NCBI RefSeq assembly: GCF_004681185.1
Contig: NZ_SRIF01000002.1
Location: forward strand, 663,994 to 727,993
Direction: 5' to 3'
DNA length: 64,000 bases
From: Haloarcula amylovorans
GTDB taxonomy: Archaea; Halobacteriota; Halobacteria; Halobacteriales; Haloarculaceae
A model generated the notes under the pieces. The model was given only the letters and a program-made list of their open reading frames with translations. It searched no databases and was not told the origin of the DNA. The translations under genes and the position numbers were made by a program. Positions 8,136 through 15,285 of the stretch are shown piece by piece; positions within the stretch are counted from its first letter, which is position 1; every line of letters begins with the position of its first letter.

Positions 8136-8170
8136 ACGGAGTTACGCGAGGAAAACGGACGAGCGAGTTC

Positions 8171-8215
8171 CGCCAGGAAGACGTGCCGTGGCCGGTCGGC
8201 TAGCACGTCTCGGCC
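8171..8215 (-). pseudogene. Duplicate of the 3' end of the pitA-like gene
   Basis: These 45 bases match 8330-8374, the last 15 codons of the pitA-like gene, at 44 positions. The reading frame G-R-D-V-L-A-D-R-P-R-H-V-F-L-A is kept, but instead of a stop it reads on into E-L-A-R-P-F-S-S. A 114-base spacer with A-rich repeat DNA separates the copies. As at sufS, it looks like a displaced gene tail. Confidence 0.8.
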
Positions 8216-8271
8216 GCCACCACCCTTTTTCATCGTCGCCTTTCCTCACTCGCTTCGCTCACTCCTGGAAG

Positions 8272-8300
8272 GCTCCTCGAAAAACGTGGGCGAAAAAACG
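8272..8300 (+). repeat. Dispersed repeat module, copy 2
   Basis: GCTCCTCGAAAAACGT followed by GGGCGAAAAAACG, matching the minus-strand copy at 6255-6283 over the first 16 bases. It lies between the two copies of the pitA-like gene tail. Flanking DNA (8245-8262 and 8303-8322) carries repeated CTCGCTTCGCTCACTC-type strings. Confidence 0.65.
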
Positions 8301-8326
8301 CTCGTTCGCTCCGCTCACTCGCGGGC

Positions 8327-10390
8327 CTACGCCAGGAAGACGTGCCGTGGCCGGTCGGCCAGCACGTCTCGGCCCCAGCTCACGGTGTCGGAGAAGGCGT
8401 CGGAGCGGAAGAAGTCCATCGCGTCCTCTTTGCTGTCCCACTGGCTGGCGATGAACATGTCGTTCTCGTCCTCGCGGTTGATCAGCAGCGCCGTCTCGCG
8501 GTGACCGTCCATGTCTTCTAGAAGGTCGCCGACAGTGGCGAACTTCTCGACGAAGTCGGCCCGGTGTTCCGGCTTGACGGTGTAGAACATCCCCATCGTC
8601 CCGAACCCGTCGGACTCGCCCTGCTTACGGACGACGCCCGGCAGGTCGGTGAGATACTCGCTCGCAGTCTCTGCGGCGTCCTCGGTGTCCCACAGCGAGG
8701 CGACGGCCGCGGTATCCGCCTCGGGGTCGGCGTAGATGCTGGTGCGGACGTGCGTATCGTAGCGTTCGAACGCGCTCCGGAGATTCGAGACTTCGTCGGC
8801 CAGTTTGTCCGTCTCGGCTTCGGAGTAGACGACAAGCGCGTAGACATCTTCGCCGTGGGGTTGGCCAGCGTAGACCCCTTCGGATTCGAGTTGCTCGCGG
8901 ATGGACTGAGAGGAGGCCGCCGCTTCGGCGTGGTCCTCGTCGGTTTCGCTCTCGCTCCGGCTTTCGTCGTCCGCGTCGCTCTCGCCGAGCGGTCCACCGA
9001 CTTGCGATTCGATACCGTCCAAGTCGGTGAGGAACCCGGCGGCCGTCTCGGCAGCCTCCTTCGCCGTCCAGATACTGACGACGTGGGCCTGTCCGCTCTG
9101 GGCGCGGACGGTGGTCAGAACGTGTCGGTCGTAGTGGTCGAAGCTCTCGGCGAGGTCCTCGACGTCGTCGACGAGGGACTCGGCGTCAGCAGAAGAGCGG
9201 AAGATCAGCGCGTAGTCGCCAGCGTCGTACTCCTCGCCCTCGTGGATACCGAGGCGGCCGACCCGCTGGGCGGCGTCCTCGACTTCCTCGAAGTCACCCG
9301 AGACGTCGGGGCGGCCGCCGCTGTGACTGGAATCGTCCTCGCCGTCGTCCCCGTCGTGGCCGCGGTCGCTCGTGGGGTGGTCGGCGTCCGCTGCCGCACC
9401 GCTGTGGGGATGGTCACCCTCGCCGGCGCTGCCGGGATGGGCGCTTCCGTGACCCTCGGAATCGCCCGCGTGAGCGTGGCCCGCTTCTCGCTCGGCATGA
9501 GCGTGGGTCGCCTTGCCGTCTGCGTGGGCGGCCTGTTCGACAGCGAGGTGGTCGTCGGTGGGCACTCGCTGCCCCGCGAGCACCGCGGGCAGGTCCACCG
9601 GGTCGAAGCGCCGGCCGACGTAGAACGGCCCGAACTCCGCGTATCGCGACGTCGAGGGGTCGAACCGCATCTCGGTCAGCAGCTCCTTGACGCTGGTCGT
9701 GTCCTCGCTCCAGAGCGTAATGCCCCACTCCCAGTCGTCGAAGCCAATAGAGCCCGAAATCATCTGATTAACCTCGCCGCCGTACCCTCGGCCGATGTCG
9801 CCGTGGCGCTTGATGTGGGCCGCTCGCTCCTCGAAGGCCGTGTCGTACCAGTTCTGTTCCGGGTCGCGGCGCTTGTCCATCGGGTAGAAGCAGACGAACT
9901 CCTCATCTGGAATATCGGGGTGCAGGCGCGACTGGATGTACTGGGCCAGTCCCGAGTCGTCGTCGACCTCGCCGTCGAAGTACTCGCGGGCCTTCTCCGT
10001 GTAGCCCGACGCCTCTGTCACCGAGACGTACGAGAACGCCCGCTCGGTGAACTGCGCGAACTCCGTCTGCTCGAAGTGGCGCTCGGCCGCGTCCAGATCG
10101 CCCATCGTCGGCCGCAGGTGCAGAATCATCACGTCGGCCTTGTGTCCGAGTACGGTGTAAACAGCCGTCTGACCCTCCTCGGCGTCGTCAGACTTCGTCT
10201 GACTGCCTGCCGCGCGTCGCTCGGCAACGTCTTCGACATCCTCGTAGGCCGAGAGGAACTCGACGCCTTCGGAGAGCGCTCGGTCACGGACTCGCTGTGG
10301 CGCGTCGCGCCAGGCATCCCAGTCGATTCGCCGACAGTCGTGCAGCACGTACCAGCCCTCCTCCGTCTGCGGGGGCTTGCGTTGGTCCAT
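8327..10390 (-). CDS. pitA: PitA-like chlorite dismutase family heme protein with C-terminal monooxygenase-like domain
   Basis: 687 residues. Residues 1-265 are a chlorite dismutase/HemQ domain with the expected proximal heme ligand His196 in HIKRHGDIGRGY and the SGSIGFDDWEWGITL strand. A His-, Gly- and Asp-rich linker (about 289-356, at least 15 His) follows. Then come two similar blocks (about 377-475 and 505-600) sharing YALIFRSS/YALVVYSE and VVSIWTAKEAAETA/VASLWDTEDAAETA, and last an antibiotic-biosynthesis-monooxygenase-like domain (about 605-687). Haloarchaeal PitA is a known fusion of the same two end domains with a His-rich linker. Role here is probably heme handling or oxidation chemistry. 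The gene tail is duplicated downstream. Confidence 0.88.
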   Translation of the reverse strand: MDQRKPPQTEEGWYVLHDCRRIDWDAWRDAPQRVRDRALSEGVEFLSAYEDVEDVAERRAAGSQTKSDDAEEGQTAVYTVLGHKADVMILHLRPTMGDLDAAERHFEQTEFAQFTERAFSYVSVTEASGYTEKAREYFDGEVDDDSGLAQYIQSRLHPDIPDEEFVCFYPMDKRRDPEQNWYDTAFEERAAHIKRHGDIGRGYGGEVNQMISGSIGFDDWEWGITLWSEDTTSVKELLTEMRFDPSTSRYAEFGPFYVGRRFDPVDLPAVLAGQRVPTDDHLAVEQAAHADGKATHAHAEREAGHAHAGDSEGHGSAHPGSAGEGDHPHSGAAADADHPTSDRGHDGDDGEDDSSHSGGRPDVSGDFEEVEDAAQRVGRLGIHEGEEYDAGDYALIFRSSADAESLVDDVEDLAESFDHYDRHVLTTVRAQSGQAHVVSIWTAKEAAETAAGFLTDLDGIESQVGGPLGESDADDESRSESETDEDHAEAAASSQSIREQLESEGVYAGQPHGEDVYALVVYSEAETDKLADEVSNLRSAFERYDTHVRTSIYADPEADTAAVASLWDTEDAAETASEYLTDLPGVVRKQGESDGFGTMGMFYTVKPEHRADFVEKFATVGDLLEDMDGHRETALLINREDENDMFIASQWDSKEDAMDFFRSDAFSDTVSWGRDVLADRPRHVFLA

Positions 10391-10492
10391 GTCGGCGGCT
10401 TACAGTTCGACAGTAACGAACCTTCCCATGTCGCCGAGGAAAGACAGGGGACTTCTGTGAGACCGTCGAGACAAAGAAGACTTCGAACAGCC

Positions 10493-10692
10493 AGAAAGCC
10501 CCGAACGCTCGTGGGCTACGACTCGCTGCGCTCCTCGGCCAAGGGCCTGCGGTGCTTACGTCATCTCACTCCACGAGCGCGAGGTCGGTTTCACCGACCT
10601 CGTCTAACGTGGCGGCGACGCCGCCACGCGTCCGGCCCCTTTCAGTCCCACCCGTGTCGGTTGCTCAACCAGCTATCAGGTGGGGCTTTCTG
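10493..10692. mobile_element. Candidate MITE-like palindromic element
   Basis: A perfect 11-base inverted repeat (CAGAAAGCCCC at 10493-10503, GGGGCTTTCTG at 10682-10692) bounds 200 bases. Inside are two perfect triloop hairpins, 10580-10600 (9-bp stem, loop TTC) and 10607-10627 (9-bp stem, loop GAC). There is no open frame worth calling. Ends plus size fit a non-autonomous element, but I see no clear target-site duplication, so mobility is inference. The rest of the gap 10391-10745 shows nothing else. Confidence 0.5.
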
Positions 10693-10745
10693 ACTCTAAG
10701 CAGTCGTCGTTCGAACAGGTGCACCAGTAACGATAACCCAAAGAA

Positions 10746-11060
10746 CTAGACGTCGAAAATGCGGCGGAGTTGGGATTCGATCTCGGCGACGAACTCGTCG
10801 AGTATCGTCTCGGCTTTCTCGTCGTCGGCGATGACGGCGGTCAGGCGGTCGAGCGGGTTCTCGGGCAGTTCGACGTAGAAGCCTTCTGCCTCGTCGTAGA
10901 ACGGCTCGGACTCGTTGAGAATCTGCTGGTCGATGGCGTGGACGAGTTCGGAGTCGTAGCGGTCGTTCATCACCTCGAAGGCCTGTTTGTATGCCTTCTG
11001 CAGTTCCGGGAAGTAGTTCGCGTACTTGTCCTCGAATTTCTCGGGATCGAACTCCGTCAT
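10746..11060 (-). CDS. DUF5783 family protein
   Basis: 104 residues, acidic, with the haloarchaeal conserved start TEFDPEKFEDKYANYFPELQKAYKQAF and the string DRYDSELVHAIDQQILNESEP. It appears all-helical with no membrane segment or metal motif. I assign it to DUF5783 from recalled sequence resemblance; no function is known. It lies 55 bases from the next gene on the same strand. Confidence 0.75.
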   Translation of the reverse strand: MTEFDPEKFEDKYANYFPELQKAYKQAFEVMNDRYDSELVHAIDQQILNESEPFYDEAEGFYVELPENPLDRLTAVIADDEKAETILDEFVAEIESQLRRIFDV

Positions 11061-11115
11061 TGGCGGGAGATGGACGCCGGGGAATAAAGGTGACGCGGAG
11101 TCGGTCGTCGCATTC

Positions 11116-11349
11116 TCAGGGGCCCGCCGAGCGAGCCTCCTTCTGGGGGAGGTAGACGACGAGGTACGCGACGAACGACATGCCTACCAGCCCGCCCAGA
11201 ACGAGGTAGACGCGGATATCCAATCCCACCAAAATATCGAAGATATCCATGATGGTCGCTCGCGGGTCCGCAAAGCCGAACGTCTCTGTGTACGAGAGCA
11301 GCGCTGCGAGGACGACCAACACGAGGTCGAACGACAGCCGGGAGTCCAT
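11116..11349 (-). CDS. Small two-helix membrane protein
   Basis: 77 residues with hydrophobic segments at about 6-22 and 47-67, a short polar loop between them (YTETFGFADPRATIMD) and a short charged tail. I do not recognise a family. It lies between the DUF5783 gene and the DHH phosphoesterase on the same strand, with a 48-base gap to the latter. Codon use is typical of the neighbours, which supports it being real. Confidence 0.65.
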   Translation of the reverse strand: MDSRLSFDLVLVVLAALLSYTETFGFADPRATIMDIFDILVGLDIRVYLVLGGLVGMSFVAYLVVYLPQKEARSAGP

Positions 11350-11397
11350 TCGTCCCCGTAATGAGATATGGGGGCGTATAGCTCTTGCTGCCGGGAA

Positions 11398-12852
11398 CTA
11401 GTCCAACTGTTCGGCGACGATATCGTCGGCGGCGTCGATGAACGCGTCTTCTTTGCCGGCGGGTATCGTCGCGCCGGCGGCGATGTCGTGGCCCCCGCCG
11501 TCGCCACCGACCGACTGAGAAGCCTCGCGCATCACCACCGAGAGGTCGACGCCGCGACCGACGAGCGGGCCGGTTGCGCGCGAGGACACCTTCCGCTCGC
11601 CGTCGGCGTCGGCGAAGGCGATGATGGGTTTGTCCGAATCCACCCCGTTCGTGCCGAGTGCCATCCCGGCGACGATGCCGACGATGGTCTCCCGAATCAC
11701 GTCGCCGGCGTCGAAGTACTGGACGTACTCCGACTGGGTGACGCCGCGCTCTTTGACGAGGTCTAGCCCCTCTGAGAGGTTCCGGCGGTGGTTTGAAAGC
11801 AGGGAACGGGCCTCGTCGAGCGGCGCGGCGCGTTCACCGAGACACACCGCCAGCCCCACGTCCGCGCGTTCGTACCGTGCGGTGGCGTTGAGTAGCGTCG
11901 AGAACTCGCTGGCGTCGCGCAGTTCCGTACCGGTCGGCTCGGCGGTGAGCGTGTAGGTGGTGCCCACGAGGGACTCTATCTTCGAGGCTGGCACCCCGCG
12001 CTTGACCGCGCGCTGGACCAGTGCGCTGGCGACTGTCTGGCGCTCGTCGGCGTCTAAGTCGGCCCACGTCCGCCACTCGCCCTTCGCCTTCAGCTCCAGC
12101 CCAAGGTCTTCGAGGAAGCGAGTCGCACCCGCTTGGTCGTTCGAGATGCCCGGAATCGGCACCTCGGTGGCGTATTCGAGGAGTTTCGGAAGCGGGCGGG
12201 TTTGCTTGCCGTACAGCGAGAGGTCCGTGCCCTCCGAGAGCACGTCGGCGGCGACGCCCTCCTCGACGATGCCCGTGTTGGCTCCGAGTAGTTCGCCGCT
12301 GGTGGCCTGCATGTCGCCGACGGCCCCGACGACGGCCAGCGCCGCGAGGTCGCGGTTGTCACCGTCCTCGGGTTCGAGCGCGCGGGCCAGCGCGTACGCC
12401 GCGCCCGCGCCAGAGAGTTCCGAGGCCCCGTTGAGGCCAACCAGCAGGGGGTTGACGTGACACTCAAAGTCGGCGTAGCCGTCCGTGTCGACGACGGCGT
12501 CCGAGTGACAGTCTGCGGGGTCGGCCGGTTGGTGGTGGTCGGCGACGACCATCTCGAAGTCGCCCGCGGCGACGTGTTCGGAGATGGCGTCGAGTTGGCC
12601 CGAGCCGAAGTCGGTGAACAGCACTGTCTCGTGCTCGCGGGCGGCGATGCTCGCTATCTCATCGGCGTCGAGTTGCTTCTTGAACACCGTCTCGACGGAC
12701 ACTCCGGCGCGTTCGAGTGCCGTCGTGGCGATCGCGGCACTGGTCAGACCGTCGGCGTCGATGTGGGAAGCGTGCAGGACGCGGTCGGCCGACCGCAGGC
12801 GTCGTGCGCCCGCAGCGGCGCGTTCGTCGAGTTCGGGAACGGGACCGGCCAT
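11398..12852 (-). CDS. DHH/DHHA1 single-strand-specific exonuclease (RecJ-like)
   Basis: 484 residues. The DHH domain motifs are visible: HASHIDADGLTSAAI (about 28-42), LFTDFGSGQ, and VVADHHQPAD, which holds the DHH triad binding two Mn2+ ions. The C-terminal DHHA1 region ends in the GGGHDIAAGATIPAGKEDAF motif that binds substrate. Archaeal RecJ-like proteins act as 5'-3' or 3'-5' single-strand nucleases in repair and at the replication fork with GINS/Cdc45-like partners. All key residues are present, so it should be active. Which archaeal RecJ subgroup it belongs to (GAN-like or other) is not settled. Confidence 0.88.
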   Translation of the reverse strand: MAGPVPELDERAAAGARRLRSADRVLHASHIDADGLTSAAIATTALERAGVSVETVFKKQLDADEIASIAAREHETVLFTDFGSGQLDAISEHVAAGDFEMVVADHHQPADPADCHSDAVVDTDGYADFECHVNPLLVGLNGASELSGAGAAYALARALEPEDGDNRDLAALAVVGAVGDMQATSGELLGANTGIVEEGVAADVLSEGTDLSLYGKQTRPLPKLLEYATEVPIPGISNDQAGATRFLEDLGLELKAKGEWRTWADLDADERQTVASALVQRAVKRGVPASKIESLVGTTYTLTAEPTGTELRDASEFSTLLNATARYERADVGLAVCLGERAAPLDEARSLLSNHRRNLSEGLDLVKERGVTQSEYVQYFDAGDVIRETIVGIVAGMALGTNGVDSDKPIIAFADADGERKVSSRATGPLVGRGVDLSVVMREASQSVGGDGGGHDIAAGATIPAGKEDAFIDAADDIVAEQLD

Positions 12853-12949
12853 CGTGGCAGGGTACGTGCGGATTCGGATATAAACTCCCGGTCGTCGCTA
12901 CAGCGCTCCCGACGATATTGTTATGGCGCTGTCAGCCGTAGAAAGCGGT

Positions 12950-13003
12950 ATGTCACGAAACCCGCGAGCGGCGTCCGACGAGCACGGCGAGGTGCGCCGA
13001 TGA
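12950..13003 (+). CDS. 17-residue upstream ORF coupled to the PspA-like gene
   Basis: ATG at 12950 opens MSRNPRAASDEHGEVRR and its TGA overlaps the ATG of the next gene (ATGA at 13000-13003). The overlap is what is normally seen between coupled genes, and there is no room for a separate promoter for the second gene. It could be a regulatory leader peptide or simply part of the 5' region. It is not proven to be translated. Confidence 0.35.
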   Translation: MSRNPRAASDEHGEVRR

Positions 13004-13725
13004 GTCTACTCGGTCGCATCTCCTACACTATCCGCGCGAAGCTCAACGCCCTGTTGAATCGGGCGTCGGACCCCTCGGCGGAGTTAGACTACTCCTACGA
13101 GGAGTTGCGCGACGAACTCCAGCGAGTCACTCGCGGCATCGCCGATGTGACGACCCAGAAGAAGCGACTGGAGATACACCGGCGGCGACTCCGTGAGAAC
13201 GTCGAGAAGTACGACGGGCAGGCCCGCGAGGCGATGCGTCAGGACCGCGACGACCTCGCGCGGCGGGCCTTAGAGAAGAAGCAGGCCCACGTCGGCCAGA
13301 TAACCGACCTCACCGAGCAGATAGATTCGCTCCAGGAGACCCAGGACCGACTGGTCGGCAAGCGCGCGGAACTGTCGAGTCAGATCGAGCAGTTCCGCAC
13401 GAGAAAGGAGACGGTGAAGGCCCGCTACGAGGCCGCGGAAGCGTCGGCCCGCGTCTCCGAGGCCTTTACCGGCGTCGGCGATACGATGGCCGACGTCAGT
13501 CGCTCCATCGAACGCGCGACCGAACGGACCGAGCGGATGGAGGCCCGTGCCGCCGCTCTCGAAGAACTCGAAGAGAGCGGTCAGTTGGAGTCCGTCTTAG
13601 ACGACAGCGACGACATCGACCGGGAACTTGACCGCCTCTCGAACGAGAAGGCCGTCGAGTACGAACTGGAGACGCTGCGAAAGGAGATGGACGCGGACGA
13701 GCAGGTGCGCGAAACCGCGGACTGA
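13000..13725 (+). CDS. PspA/IM30 family coiled-coil protein
   Basis: 241 residues from ATG 13000 (MSLLGRISYTIRAKLNALLNRASDP). The amphipathic N-terminal helix and the following segment SAELDYSYEELRDELQRVTRGIADVTTQKKRLE are the PspA/Vipp1 pattern; the rest is a long charged coiled coil (about 40-165). The C-terminal 60 residues form a short helix pair. Such proteins bind membrane and help keep it intact under stress. The frame is open for 540 bases upstream, but that part lies antisense to the DHH gene. An overlapping 17-codon ORF precedes it. Confidence 0.85.
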   Translation: MSLLGRISYTIRAKLNALLNRASDPSAELDYSYEELRDELQRVTRGIADVTTQKKRLEIHRRRLRENVEKYDGQAREAMRQDRDDLARRALEKKQAHVGQITDLTEQIDSLQETQDRLVGKRAELSSQIEQFRTRKETVKARYEAAEASARVSEAFTGVGDTMADVSRSIERATERTERMEARAAALEELEESGQLESVLDDSDDIDRELDRLSNEKAVEYELETLRKEMDADEQVRETAD

Positions 13726-13768
13726 GCGCCGCCGTCGCGGCCCGCTGTCGCCTGCCGATAGAACCGAC

Positions 13769-14521
13769 TCATTCGCGATGCGTCGGTGCCGCCGCTTCGA
13801 CAGTCTCGCAGGCCAGCGTCTCGAAGTCCGCGCGGTCGGGGACGATATCGACCGGAATCCCCGCGTTCTCGGCTGTTTCCTTCGTGGGATTCCCGATGGT
13901 GCCGACCGTCGCATCCCGCAGCCCGGCGACGGCGTCCTCGCGGATGCCGCGCTCCTCGGCGGCCGCGAGGAAGTGCCGGACGGTCAACGAGGAGGTGAAC
14001 AGCGCGGCGTCCAGTTCGCCCGCGGCGGCGAGCTCGGCCGACTCGCCAGACTCGGGCGGGCGGACAAGTCGATAGAGCACCGTCTCGTGGACGTACGCGC
14101 CCGCGGCTTCCAGGCCGTCGGTCAGAACCGCAGAGCCGTGGTTCGAGCGGGCCACCTCGATGCGAGTGCCGGCCACCTCCGATTCGAGCGCGCTGACTAG
14201 TCCCGACGAGGAGAATTCCTCTGGGACCACGTCAACGGAATACCCGGCTTCACGGAGCGCCGCGGCCGTCGCGTCGCCGATGGCACAGACCGTCGCCTCA
14301 CCGGGCGACCAGCCGGCGTCGGCGGCGAGTTCGACGCCCGTCTTGCTCGTCAGGACGACGTAGTCGGCGTCGCTTCGCGGAACGCTCTCGGTCGGTTCGA
14401 CGGCGAGCATCGGGTCGGGGACTGGGTCCGCGCCCAGCGATTCGAGCAGGGAAACGGCCGCCGCCAATCGCTCGTCGTCCGGTCGGAACGCCGCGACGCG
14501 GAGGCGCGGTTCCTCGCGCAT
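13769..14521 (-). CDS. hemD: Uroporphyrinogen-III synthase
   Basis: 250 residues from ATG 14521. It has the weakly conserved two-domain HemD layout: an N-terminal AAFRPDDERLAAAVSLLESLGADP, the hinge VVLTSKTGVELAAD, and the C-terminal ALFTSSLTVRHFLAAA and IGNPTKETAENAGIPVD, the family's clearest motif. It closes hydroxymethylbilane with ring-D inversion to uroporphyrinogen III. Its start overlaps the cobA stop by one base (TGATG), so the three tetrapyrrole genes are one coupled unit. The acid-rich makeup is haloarchaeal. Confidence 0.9.
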   Translation of the reverse strand: MREEPRLRVAAFRPDDERLAAAVSLLESLGADPVPDPMLAVEPTESVPRSDADYVVLTSKTGVELAADAGWSPGEATVCAIGDATAAALREAGYSVDVVPEEFSSSGLVSALESEVAGTRIEVARSNHGSAVLTDGLEAAGAYVHETVLYRLVRPPESGESAELAAAGELDAALFTSSLTVRHFLAAAEERGIREDAVAGLRDATVGTIGNPTKETAENAGIPVDIVPDRADFETLACETVEAAAPTHRE

Positions 14522-15285
14522 CAGTCCCCCTCCAGAAACTCGACGACGCGCGCTCGCTGGCCCGCGACGGTCCCGATGACGGTGATAGCGGGCGGTTCGA
14601 TATCTTTCGCGTCGCGCACATCGACGATAGTTTCGAGCGTGCCCGTAGCGACTCGCTGGTCGGGCCACGTCGCCCGTTCGACCAGCGCGACCGGCGTTTC
14701 AGGGTCCATCCCCGCCTCGTGGAGCGCTGCGGTGTAGTCGGGCAGTTTGCCGACACCCATGAGGACGACGATGGTGCCGCCGGTGGCCGCGAGCGCCCCC
14801 CAGTCGACAGCCGACTCGTCTTTGGTAGGGTCCTCGTGGCCTGTCACGAACGAGACGGAAGAGACGTGGTCGCGGTGCGTGACCGGAATCCCCGCGACCT
14901 CCGGGCCGGCGATAGCGCTGGTGATGCCCGGCACGACTTCGAACGGAATCTCGTTCTCGGCGAGCGTGACCATCTCCTCGCCGCCGCGACCGAACACCGT
15001 CGGGTCGCCGCCCTTGAGCCTGACGACCGTATTTCCCTCCTGGGCAAGCTCGACCAGCCGGGCGTTCGTGTACTCCTGTGGCGTCCACTCACCACCAGCG
15101 CGCTTGCCCACGTCCTCGCGTCGGTCCTCGGGAATCAGGTCGAGAATCTCTGGCCCGGGCAGTTTGTCGTGTAACACCACGTCCGCCTCGTCGAGGAGGC
15201 GGCGGGCCTTCACCGTCAGCAACTCCGGGTCGCCGGGACCGGAGCCGACGAGGTAGACTTTGCCGACTGCAGTTTGACCGCTCAT
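14521..15285 (-). CDS. cobA: Uroporphyrinogen-III C-methyltransferase
   Basis: 254 residues with every expected SUMT motif: VYLVGSGPGDPELLTVKA near the start, LKGGDPTVFGRGGEE, VVPGITSAIAGPEVAGIPVTHR and VVLMGVGKLPDY. It methylates uroporphyrinogen III at C2 and C7 to precorrin-2, the branch to siroheme, cobalamin and heme via the archaeal route. It overlaps hemC by four bases upstream and hemD by one base downstream. No siroheme dehydrogenase fusion is present. Confidence 0.95.
   Translation of the reverse strand: MSGQTAVGKVYLVGSGPGDPELLTVKARRLLDEADVVLHDKLPGPEILDLIPEDRREDVGKRAGGEWTPQEYTNARLVELAQEGNTVVRLKGGDPTVFGRGGEEMVTLAENEIPFEVVPGITSAIAGPEVAGIPVTHRDHVSSVSFVTGHEDPTKDESAVDWGALAATGGTIVVLMGVGKLPDYTAALHEAGMDPETPVALVERATWPDQRVATGTLETIVDVRDAKDIEPPAITVIGTVAGQRARVVEFLEGD

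Noticed and set aside
6122..10692. CRISPR array
   Set aside because: The repeats are palindromic stems with different sequences, no regular spacers and no cas genes. No CRISPR array is seen anywhere in the window.
8564..10693. A 709-codon plus-strand open frame
   Set aside because: It lies opposite the pitA-like gene, whose strong GC third-position bias opens the reverse frame. Its protein has no recognisable motifs, while the minus strand has clear heme-protein motifs.
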